From positions 1 through 64,000 of the forward strand of contig JAMPIU010000206.1 of NCBI GenBank assembly GCA_023667845.1: 64,000 nt of DNA, in the 5' to 3' direction. Made by a program: the position numbers and the translations under genes. The stretch comes from Dehalobacter sp. (GTDB taxonomy: Bacteria > Bacillota > Desulfitobacteriia > Desulfitobacteriales > Syntrophobotulaceae). This document shows positions 36,053 to 43,250 of this stretch, piece after piece. Each line of letters starts with the position of its first letter. The stretch's first letter is position 1. Below the pieces are notes generated by a model. The model did no database searches, was not told where the DNA came from, and was given only the letters and a program-made list of their open reading frames with translations.

Positions 36053-36715
36053 TCACGCAATCACTCTTCTGCTGCCCCGGTAATGCTCCGCCCAGTAACG
36101 CTCATCCATCGAAGAAATCTGTACGCAATGCTTGGCCGCAGAAATAAACTTGTTATCCCCGAGATAGATTCCTACATGACTTGCTCCCGCTCCGTTGGTA
36201 TGAAAAAAGATCAGATCACCAGGTTGTAATCTTGCTTTAGGTATGCCAACCCCCTCTCTGAATTGTTCGTACGATGTCCTTGGAAGTTGAATTCCATTCT
36301 CAAGGAATACTCTTTGAACCAGCGCTGAACAGTCGACACCGGATCTAGACCGGCCGCCCCATTTATAGGCAGTCCCTTCCCAGGTTAGTACCGAAGCTAC
36401 GATACCGGCCTGAATCTCTGCTTTTTCTTTGCTTGCTTCTATCAGGGAAAGCGTACTGACATTTACACAAGAAAAGCTGCTATTGCCAGCTTTTTCCTCC
36501 ATAATTCTAATATTGTCGGTCCGCATTGGGCCTTCGTCAACCGTTTTAGCAGGAGCTGCCGTAATCTTCGTACGCAAGGAGGCAATCTCCTGCAGGGCAT
36601 AAGGATTTGAGGGGACTACGGCAGTTCCGGCCAGTAGAAGTGCTGTTAGGCCAATCACCTGTTTTGGAACGAGGGTGGGCTGATTGGATTCTGTCAAAGG
36701 GAGCGCAACTTGCAT
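36053..36715 (-). CDS. NlpC/P60 family cell-wall peptidase
   Basis: 220-aa exported protein. A hydrophobic stretch near residues 19-35 (VIGLTALLLAGTAVVPS) may act as signal or anchor. The C-terminal NlpC/P60 domain has the catalytic Cys in RSGVDCSALVQRVFLENG, the His in ASHVGIYLGDNKFISAA, and a third polar residue in AKHCVQI. Such enzymes cleave peptidoglycan peptides (gamma-D-Glu-diamino acid bonds). ATG is behind GAAAGGAG. It could act in growth or germination; the sequence does not decide. Confidence 0.85.
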   Translation of the reverse strand: MQVALPLTESNQPTLVPKQVIGLTALLLAGTAVVPSNPYALQEIASLRTKITAAPAKTVDEGPMRTDNIRIMEEKAGNSSFSCVNVSTLSLIEASKEKAEIQAGIVASVLTWEGTAYKWGGRSRSGVDCSALVQRVFLENGIQLPRTSYEQFREGVGIPKARLQPGDLIFFHTNGAGASHVGIYLGDNKFISAAKHCVQISSMDERYWAEHYRGSRRVIA

Positions 36716-37012
36716 GATTCGAAACTCCTTTCTAAATAAAATCCAGACAGTCTATATCATTTTTTTATGCAGAAAGAAGATGAATTATGCTTTTTATCCG
36801 GCCAGACAAAGAAAAAGGTTGTCTGCATTCATATCATTTTTGAATATTTGTTGTATTTTTTTCCCTTTGTTTTATTTCTTCTGTAACTCTTCTGTAACTC
36901 TTCCTCATAAAAAGATTTGTCTTTTTTTTGCCTGAATAGCAAAACATTTCATCGTATTTGCGCTGTAGAATTGAACAAACTAAAATAAGAAAAAATAAAG
37001 AGGTGATTTAGT

Positions 37013-37294
37013 TTGGGGAATTCTGACTTGAATCAACTAAAATATGAAGTTTCCAAAGAGTTAGGTATCATGAACAGCGGACCGCAGGAATATGCACAGT
37101 ATCTGGACAACGCCAAATATGAAGTAGCCAATGAGTTGGGCATCCAGTTAAACAAGGGATATAATGGAGACATCACATCAAGGGATGCTGGCCGGATTGG
37201 CGGCCAAATTGGCGGTAGAATCGGCGGAAATATGGTTAAAAAGATGATTGAATTTGCTGAAAGTAACATGGTGAACAACGGTGGAAAACTCTAG
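37013..37294 (+). CDS. Alpha/beta-type small acid-soluble spore protein
   Basis: 93-aa SASP that coats and protects spore DNA. The two family motifs are visible: KYEVANELGI (also the germination-protease site region) and GDITSRDAGRIGGQIGGR, with the KxxxEFAE end. It starts with TTG behind AGAGGTGATT and ends at a strong terminator. It shows that the organism forms endospores. A forespore sigma-G promoter is expected but I could not identify it with confidence. Confidence 0.92.
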   Translation: MGNSDLNQLKYEVSKELGIMNSGPQEYAQYLDNAKYEVANELGIQLNKGYNGDITSRDAGRIGGQIGGRIGGNMVKKMIEFAESNMVNNGGKL

Positions 37295-37302
37295 TACTGA
37301 TT

Positions 37303-37334
37303 AAGAGGATGGTTTCGTTTCCATCCTCTTTTTT
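37303..37334 (+). terminator. Rho-independent terminator after the SASP gene
   Basis: AAGAGGATGG-tttcgttt-CCATCCTCTT followed by TTTT, with a perfect 10-bp stem. Confidence 0.92.
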
Positions 37335-37340
37335 AAATGA

Positions 37341-38294
37341 TCACATTTCCTCAATTTCCTCATATTCTTTAACCAAATCACGGATCATCTTCCCTGCAGG
37401 TAGGATTTCAGTTATTTTTTCAATATATTGTCCTGAAAAAATCAGTCCCTGATCCAAATTACCCTGTTGGGCATTGATCAAGGCTTCCTTTATGCAAAAA
37501 GTTGCTGTGCATTTTTTTAAACAGCCCTCACATGTTTGTGGGGATTTTACTTTCCCCAAAAGGATTTCATCTGTAAATTTGTTTCGGATTGCTCTCCCGG
37601 GCAGCCCGACAGGGCTCTGAATGATGACAATATCCTCTGCCGTTGCTCTCAGATAAGCTTCTTTGAGGGACGGTGCTCCATTCGCCTCTTCACTGGCAGC
37701 AAAGCGGATCCCCATTTGCACGCCGTTAGCACCAAGGCTAAATGCCTCCTGTAAATCTCCGGTATCCACAATACCTCCTGCTGCAATGACCGGGATAGAA
37801 ATAGCCGCCTTGATCTCAGGAACAAGAACTCTCATAGACTGATCTGTTCCGAGATGTCCTCCGGCTTCTTTCCCTTCTACTACGACCGCTGCCGCTCCCA
37901 GGCTTTCAGAAATCCTGGCAAGCTTGGCCGTCGATACAATCGGGACTAAAGGGGTTTTTGCCTCAGCGCACCAACGAAAAATGTCCCTGGAAAAACCGGC
38001 TCCCTGGATAATCAGGTCAATGCCTTCTTCCAGCGCAGTACAGACAAGCTCCTTGAAACGCGTTGCTGCAAACATAATATTTATTCCGATGATTCCTTTG
38101 GATTTCTCCCTGGCCTTTCTGATTTCGCCTTTTAATTCAGTTTCATCCAAAGCCGTCGCAGCAATAATTCCTATTCCACCGGCGTTGGCCACAGCCGCAG
38201 CCAGCCGAGAAGTGGAAATTCTAATAGCCATTCCGCCCTGGATGATCGGATACTTCGGGATCAGACCTCCTACTTTTAACACAGGTAACTTCAA
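37341..38294 (-). CDS. Nitronate monooxygenase / FabK-like flavoprotein
   Basis: 317-aa FMN-dependent TIM-barrel protein of the NMO/2-nitropropane dioxygenase and enoyl-ACP reductase II family. Motifs: PIIQGGMAIRIS, AAVANAGGIGIIA, VVVEGKEAGGHLG, IPVIAAGGIVDTGDL, GANGVQMGIRFAAS. The C-terminal region holds a cysteine cluster CEGCLKKCTATFC, seen in clostridial NMO-like proteins and possibly metal-binding. TTG 38294 lies 7 nt after GGAGGG; the open frame to 38324 lies ahead of it. It could be a nitronate oxidase or FabK; the sequence does not decide. Confidence 0.85.
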   Translation of the reverse strand: MKLPVLKVGGLIPKYPIIQGGMAIRISTSRLAAAVANAGGIGIIAATALDETELKGEIRKAREKSKGIIGINIMFAATRFKELVCTALEEGIDLIIQGAGFSRDIFRWCAEAKTPLVPIVSTAKLARISESLGAAAVVVEGKEAGGHLGTDQSMRVLVPEIKAAISIPVIAAGGIVDTGDLQEAFSLGANGVQMGIRFAASEEANGAPSLKEAYLRATAEDIVIIQSPVGLPGRAIRNKFTDEILLGKVKSPQTCEGCLKKCTATFCIKEALINAQQGNLDQGLIFSGQYIEKITEILPAGKMIRDLVKEYEEIEEM

Positions 38295-38493
38295 AATACA
38301 GCCCTCCAATAATTTCTTCAGCAAATTTCTGCGTAATTTTTTGCAAACATTAATTCTTTCTAACGGTTCCCTTTATTCATTAATTTTTCAAGATTATTTT
38401 GATATTCAAAGTAATTTTCTCTTTGATTCTACCTCTTTTTGAGCCACTATTCAAGTTTGCTTTTTTCTGTCTATTCCACAACACCAGGCTTTT

Positions 38494-38522
38494 TCATATT
38501 TTACCGCGTAATGTTCATACTA
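38494..38522 (+). promoter_or_regulatory. Candidate sigma-G (forespore) promoter for ku
   Basis: CATACTA (38516-38522) matches the sigma-G -10 consensus exactly. TCATA (38494-38498) sits 17 bp upstream as a near match to the -35. It lies 33 bp before the ku start. Bacillus ku/ligD are known to be sigma-G dependent. Confidence 0.5.
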
Positions 38523-38554
38523 CATATATCTGAAAAATGGAGGGCTAAAACAGG

Positions 38555-39361
38555 ATGCATACAATGTGGAAAGGTTCCATAAGCTTTGGTTTGGTTAATA
38601 TTCCCATAAAAATGTTTGCTGCTACGGAAGAAAAGGATATCCATTTCAGATACATCCATAAGGAGTGCAGTACTCCTCTTAAGTATCAAAAGCATTGTCC
38701 GACATGTAACAAAGAAGTAAAAGAAGAAGAAATCGTCCGCGGGTACGAATATGAAACCGGTCATTTTATTGTTATCAATGAGACAGATCTTATCGCCTTA
38801 AAATCTGAAGTGGAAGAAAAGTCGATTGAAATCCTTGATTTTATTAATCTTGTGGAAATTGATCCGATTTATTACGACAAATCTTATTACCTGGCTCCGC
38901 AGGATACCGGCGGCAAAGCCTATCATCTCCTGCGGCAGTCCATGAATGATACCGGCAAAATTGCCCTGGCTAAAATGACCATCCGCAATAAACAGACGCT
39001 GGCTGCTTTAAGGGTTTACAACAAGGTCCTGGTCCTGGAAACCATTTTCTATCCGGATGAAATAAGACCCGTCAGCGAGGTACCGGGGATCAGCGAGCAG
39101 CAGGGTGTCAACGAAAAAGAGCTTAATATCGCGACCCAGCTGATTGCCAACTTAACTGCACCATTCGAGCCGGAAAAATATAAGGATAATTACCGGGAAG
39201 CACTGAAAGAGCTGATCAATAAAAAGATTGAAGGCAGGGAAATAGAAATTGCACCTGAAGCGCCCCACCGTAATGTCATTGACTTGATGGAAGCCCTTCA
39301 GGCCAGTTTAAAAGAGACCAAAAAGCCCTCCAGAAGCAAAACAGAGACGACAGCAAGCTAG
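38555..39361 (+). CDS. ku: Ku homodimer DNA-end-binding protein
   Basis: 268-aa bacterial Ku, which threads onto double-strand ends and recruits LigD for non-homologous end joining. It opens MHTMWKGSISFGLVNIPIKM and has the Ku core (FRYIHKECSTPLKYQKHCPT, YYLAPQDTGGKAYHLLRQSM, KMTIRNKQTLAALRV) and a basic C-terminal end. ATG follows GGAGGG. It is followed by the ligD ligase and polymerase genes with two palindromic elements between. In spore formers NHEJ repairs germinating or dormant spores, when no sister chromosome exists. Confidence 0.95.
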   Translation: MHTMWKGSISFGLVNIPIKMFAATEEKDIHFRYIHKECSTPLKYQKHCPTCNKEVKEEEIVRGYEYETGHFIVINETDLIALKSEVEEKSIEILDFINLVEIDPIYYDKSYYLAPQDTGGKAYHLLRQSMNDTGKIALAKMTIRNKQTLAALRVYNKVLVLETIFYPDEIRPVSEVPGISEQQGVNEKELNIATQLIANLTAPFEPEKYKDNYREALKELINKKIEGREIEIAPEAPHRNVIDLMEALQASLKETKKPSRSKTETTAS

Positions 39362-39369
39362 TACATGTC

Positions 39370-39520
39370 GTCTGGACGCCACATTCCGCTCTCGGCAGAT
39401 AGCGCCTCCATGGCCAGTCGCTCTTTGCCATCCATGGCATCGCGACATTAGGCCATCCGCGGCCGTCTAACAGCCGTGCTCCACATCCGCTCCGCTTACG
39501 CTGGAACTACGGCAACAGAC
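39370..39520 (-). repeat. Palindromic element copy F (composite)
   Basis: 151-bp copy with weaker outer arms (GTCTGGACGCCACA against CGGCAACAGAC). On the minus strand it has the core TTCCAGCGTAAGCGGAGC and ends like copy E (GCGCTATCTGCCGAGAGC). About 45 extra bases sit in the inner hairpin, including another TGCCATGGATGGCA hairpin. This suggests one element inserted in, or recombined with, another. Confidence 0.75.
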
Positions 39521-39577
39521 CCTGCTATAAAGATTTAAATGTCTGGTACATTGTATTTTTGATAACTCCCCAAATTA

Positions 39578-39684
39578 GGTCTGGACGCCACAATTCCAGC
39601 GTTAAGCGAAGCCGGATGCGGAGCGCGGCTGTTTATGCCATGGAGGGCATAATCAGCCGCAAGCGGACTTGTGGCGTCCAGACC
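39578..39684 (+). repeat. Palindromic element copy G
   Basis: 107-bp element with outer arms GGTCTGGACGCCACAA / TTGTGGCGTCCAGACC paired perfectly over 16 bp. The core is GATGCGGAGCGCGGC, and the inner hairpin is TTATGCC-atgga-GGGCATAA within GGCTG/CAGCC. It ends 21 bp before the ligD ligase start. Confidence 0.88.
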
Positions 39685-39705
39685 AAACCCAGAATGGAGA
39701 TTCAT

Positions 39706-40647
39706 ATGAAACTACTGGAAGTAATGGAACCTATCCTGGCATCAGAAATCAAGACCGGTGATGAGTGGATCCACCAGATTAAATGGGACGGTATCAGAGG
39801 GATATCCTATATTGAAGACGGCAGCCTCCAGATCTATACCAAAAGTGGCAGAGAGCGAACTTCTTTCTATCCTGAAATCCAGATAGCTCCAAAACTGCTG
39901 AACGGCCATCAGGCCGTACTGGATGGTGAACTGGTTGTTTTCAATACCGAGAACAGACCATCCTTTCATCTGATCATGAATCGGGAACGCCTCAGAAACC
40001 TATCTAATCTGCCAGTCTATCAGCAAAAATACCCGGTCTGCTACATCTTGTTTGATCTTTTGTTCCTTAATGGCACAGACTTGCGCAGCCGGCCTCTAGA
40101 AGAGAGACAAGATCTTCTTCGGGCCAAGGTGTCATCTTCTTCCGACATCGCGGTTGCCGATGATTTTACGGACGGCTCAGCTCTGTTTAAGCTAATGAAA
40201 GAAAAAAATTATGAGGGAATCGTTAGCAAGAGAAAGAACAGCCGTTACCAAGCCGGCAAAAAACATAATGACTGGTTCAAAACCAAAATCAGCAAAAAAA
40301 TCCTGGCCATTGTCGGCGGATTATCCTGGAAAGAGCAATTTCCAAACTCACTGCTGCTTGGTATCTTCCAGGGAGACCAGTACCTCTACATCGGGAATGC
40401 GAGTCTTGGACTGTCTCAGAAGGACTTCCAGCTTTTCAAAGCTTACGCTTCGGATTATACCCAGAAAAGCAGCCCGTTTGACAACCTCAAGAAAATGAAG
40501 GATACGACCTGGCTCAAACCGGACTTGACCTGCTGGGTAAGTTTCCTGGAATGGACAGACAGCAGGAGTCTCCGCCACCCTAAGATTCTTGGTTTCAGCA
40601 AAGATCCTGCCTCTGAAGCGCAAGGAAAGGAAACTATCATGGAATGA
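39706..40647 (+). CDS. ligD: ATP-dependent DNA ligase (LigD ligase module, stand-alone)
   Basis: 313-aa ligase of the NHEJ LigD type. The nucleotidyltransferase domain carries the adenylated Lys in IHQIKWDGIRGI, then VLDGELVVF, YILFDLLFLNG, YEGIVSKRKNSRYQ and KTKISKKILAIVGG. An OB-fold C-terminal domain follows. In many bacteria this is fused with polymerase and phosphoesterase modules; here it is separate and no phosphoesterase is present. ATG 39706 has GGAG 6 nt upstream. The polymerase gene overlaps its end by 4 bp (ATGA). Confidence 0.9.
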   Translation: MKLLEVMEPILASEIKTGDEWIHQIKWDGIRGISYIEDGSLQIYTKSGRERTSFYPEIQIAPKLLNGHQAVLDGELVVFNTENRPSFHLIMNRERLRNLSNLPVYQQKYPVCYILFDLLFLNGTDLRSRPLEERQDLLRAKVSSSSDIAVADDFTDGSALFKLMKEKNYEGIVSKRKNSRYQAGKKHNDWFKTKISKKILAIVGGLSWKEQFPNSLLLGIFQGDQYLYIGNASLGLSQKDFQLFKAYASDYTQKSSPFDNLKKMKDTTWLKPDLTCWVSFLEWTDSRSLRHPKILGFSKDPASEAQGKETIME

Positions 40648-41561
40648 ACCTGGAATTCGACGGCAAGACGCTCAATATAACCAACCCTGAAAAATTATTA
40701 TGGCCCGCCCTCGGTATCCGCAAGCTTGATTATTTAAAAATCCTGCTGGAATTAGCCCCGTACCTTCTGCCTCACGTCAAAGACCATCTACTGACGACGA
40801 TCCGTTATCCTGATGGTTTCCAGGGCAAGTCCTTCTTTCAGAAAAACATCCCTGATTATGCCCCTGGGTGGATTCCGACGATCGAATGGCGGGATAATCA
40901 GTATATCCTTTTAGAATCAGAAGCAATCCTCATTTGGCTCGGAAACCAGGCCTGTCTGGAATTCCACATTCCATTTAACCCCTATGACAGGGATCAGTAT
41001 CCTTCTGCACTGGTTTTCGACCTGGACCCTTCCGAAGACCAGACCTTTGAGGATGTCACGGAAGCGGCTCTGCTGATTTTTGAAGAGCTTCAAGCGCTTC
41101 AGATTACAAGCTATATCAAAACTTCCGGGGCAAGCGGACTTCAGATCCATATTCCGACAGGCGGGAAGTATGATTACGGTACCGCCAGAAAAATCAATGA
41201 ATTTTTCGCGGTTTATTTCAGCCAGAAATACCCCCGGCAAATTACCCTGGAGCGCAGTGTCGCCAAAAGAGGCCATAAGCTCTATTTTGACTATCTGCAG
41301 ATGTGGCAGGGCAAAACCATCATCAGTCCATATTCACCAAGAGCAACAGCCTCCGCCTCCGTTGCCGCTCCGCTGGAATGGGAAGAGCTGCGGCGCGGGG
41401 TCAAACCCCAGGATTTTAATCTGCTGAATATCAGCAGCAGGCTGAAGGATAAAGGGGATCTTTTCGCTCCGCTGCTTAATAAAAAAAATGGACAGGACAG
41501 AAAGAATAGCCAGGATCTCGACTTTATCCTTGAACGGATTGTGGCCTACAGACAACCCTAG
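40644..41561 (+). CDS. ligD: LigD-type primase-polymerase (NHEJ), stand-alone
   Basis: 305-aa archaeo-eukaryotic primase superfamily enzyme that fills gaps and adds nucleotides at ends joined by Ku/ligase. Recognisable: LNITNPEKLLWP, FFQKNIPDYAPGWI, the metal motif ALVFDLDPSE, the TSGASGLQIHIPT phosphate-binding motif, and LERSVAKRGHKLYFDYLQM. It is translationally coupled to the ligase gene. Confidence 0.9.
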   Translation: MNLEFDGKTLNITNPEKLLWPALGIRKLDYLKILLELAPYLLPHVKDHLLTTIRYPDGFQGKSFFQKNIPDYAPGWIPTIEWRDNQYILLESEAILIWLGNQACLEFHIPFNPYDRDQYPSALVFDLDPSEDQTFEDVTEAALLIFEELQALQITSYIKTSGASGLQIHIPTGGKYDYGTARKINEFFAVYFSQKYPRQITLERSVAKRGHKLYFDYLQMWQGKTIISPYSPRATASASVAAPLEWEELRRGVKPQDFNLLNISSRLKDKGDLFAPLLNKKNGQDRKNSQDLDFILERIVAYRQP

Positions 41562-41616
41562 CAAATGATTTTAATCTAATTCAATGAATTTTAATTATAA
41601 TTTGATAAATCATTTG
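41562..41616. terminator. Inverted repeat between convergent ligD and prfC
   Basis: CAAATGATTT / AAATCATTTG, a perfect 10-bp inverted repeat around a 35-nt AT-rich loop, beginning one base after the polymerase stop. A bidirectional terminator is likely; the loop is long. Confidence 0.5.
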
Positions 41617-41627
41617 AAAATAGCGTT

Positions 41628-43214
41628 TTAGTCGTTAGAGGATGTATGGAACGTGATCTCCGAGTATTTGTCCTTCAATCTGTCCAGGTAGTATTCATCT
41701 TCAAGAAGAACGACCAGCTGGTCATCCTGATCTTTGACGCACAGATTACGGAGTCCGCGCAAATTGGCCGGATCAACAGGTTTGTCGCTTCTGACCCAGC
41801 GGGCCATATGATGCAGAAGATGATGAAGCTGGATTCTTGTGCCATATTCATTTTCGAGGCGGTATTCCAGGACTTCAAACTGAAGCTTGCCCACAACTCC
41901 GACAATCAGTTCCTCCGGCCCATCCATAAAGGTCCGGAAGACCTGCACTGTCCCTTCTTCCGTCAGCTGCTTGATTCCCTTCTGGAACTGTTTGTATTTG
42001 GAAAAGTCCAGATTGATGATCTTAGCAAAATACTCCGGTGCAAACTGCGGCAGCTTTTCGAATTCAAAGGTTCCTTCCTCACTCAGGGTGTCGCCGATCC
42101 GAAAAATGCCCGGATCAAATAAACCCACCACATCTCCGGGATAAGCCTCTTCCAGGATATCGCGTTCCTGTGCCAAGAACTGCTGTGGCTGCGGAAGCTT
42201 GATCTTCTTACCGCTTCGGACATGATTGGCTGCCATTCCACGTTCGAACCTGCCCGAACAGACCCGCATAAACGCAATCCGGTCCCTGTGGGCCGGGTTC
42301 ATATTGGCCTGAATCTTAAAAATGAAACCTGAAAATTGGGGATCAGTTGGCTGAATGTAACCAACCGAACTTTTTTGCGGTCTTGGCTCAGGCGCCATTT
42401 CCAGGAACTGCTCCAGAAAAGTTTGGACACCAATACTGCTCAGCGCACTGCCAAAGAAGACCGGAGACAGCATCCCCTGCTGAATCATTTCCTCATCAAA
42501 CGGATCCCCTGCAATATCCAATAGTTCCAGATCTTCGCAGAGCTTATTATATAAGGCGGGTTCAAGACAGTCTTTGAGAGCGGGATCTTCAAGTCCGCGT
42601 TCGCCCGTATCAATCCGTCTCCGTTCGCCGTCCCGGTAAAGCTCCAGACATTGATGCCGCCGGTCGTAGATTGCACTGAAATCTTTTCCCATTCCGACCG
42701 GCCAATTCAAAGGAACCGTATTAATGCCTAAAACATCCTCAATCTCCTGAAGGACATCCAGCGGGTCTTTGCCAAAACGGTCCAGCTTGTTAATAAACGT
42801 AAAAATCGGTATGCCTCTCATCCGGCAGACTTTAAACAGCTTGATGGTCTGGGCTTCGACACCTTTGACCAGATCGATTAGCATGACGGCGCTGTCGGCT
42901 GCCATCAGCGTGCGATAGGTATCTTCACTAAAATCTTCGTGCCCGGGTGTATCTAAAATATTGATATGAATTCCGTTGTATGAAAACTGCATGGCGCTCG
43001 AAGTTACGGAAATGCCACGTTCTTTTTCAATTTGCATCCAGTCGGAAGTTGCATACTTGGCTGTTTTTCTTCCTTTCACTGTACCAGCCAGCCGGATAGC
43101 TCCGCCAAAAAACAGCAGCTTTTCTGTTAAGGTCGTTTTTCCCGCATCCGGGTGAGAAATAATTGCAAATGTCCTTCTGGGTTTAATCTGATTCTGGTTC
43201 GCCGTCTTTTCCAT
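41628..43214 (-). CDS. prfC: Peptide chain release factor 3
   Basis: 528-aa GTPase that removes RF1/RF2 from the ribosome after termination. Motifs: SHPDAGKTTLTEKLLFFGG (G1), ERGISVTSS (G2), LDTPGHEDFSED (G3), INKLDR (G4). The RF3-specific domains follow (YFAKIINLDFSKYKQFQKGI). The start is ATG 43214, one codon inside the open frame. Convergent with the NHEJ genes. Confidence 0.94.
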   Translation of the reverse strand: MEKTANQNQIKPRRTFAIISHPDAGKTTLTEKLLFFGGAIRLAGTVKGRKTAKYATSDWMQIEKERGISVTSSAMQFSYNGIHINILDTPGHEDFSEDTYRTLMAADSAVMLIDLVKGVEAQTIKLFKVCRMRGIPIFTFINKLDRFGKDPLDVLQEIEDVLGINTVPLNWPVGMGKDFSAIYDRRHQCLELYRDGERRRIDTGERGLEDPALKDCLEPALYNKLCEDLELLDIAGDPFDEEMIQQGMLSPVFFGSALSSIGVQTFLEQFLEMAPEPRPQKSSVGYIQPTDPQFSGFIFKIQANMNPAHRDRIAFMRVCSGRFERGMAANHVRSGKKIKLPQPQQFLAQERDILEEAYPGDVVGLFDPGIFRIGDTLSEEGTFEFEKLPQFAPEYFAKIINLDFSKYKQFQKGIKQLTEEGTVQVFRTFMDGPEELIVGVVGKLQFEVLEYRLENEYGTRIQLHHLLHHMARWVRSDKPVDPANLRGLRNLCVKDQDDQLVVLLEDEYYLDRLKDKYSEITFHTSSND

Positions 43215-43250
43215 CAAATTCCCTTTCCTTTTTTACGTGCGTGTTTTTGC

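Larger units (their letters stand above)
39362..39705. other. ku-ligD intergenic region
   Basis: About 344 bp holding palindromic elements F and G, 57 bp apart. The frame of ligD is open back into element G (to 39559), but that is repeat sequence, not coding. Confidence 0.7.

Noticed and set aside
39559-39705. N-terminal extension of the ligD ligase
   Set aside because: It is read through palindromic element G; the real start (39706) has its own GGAG site.
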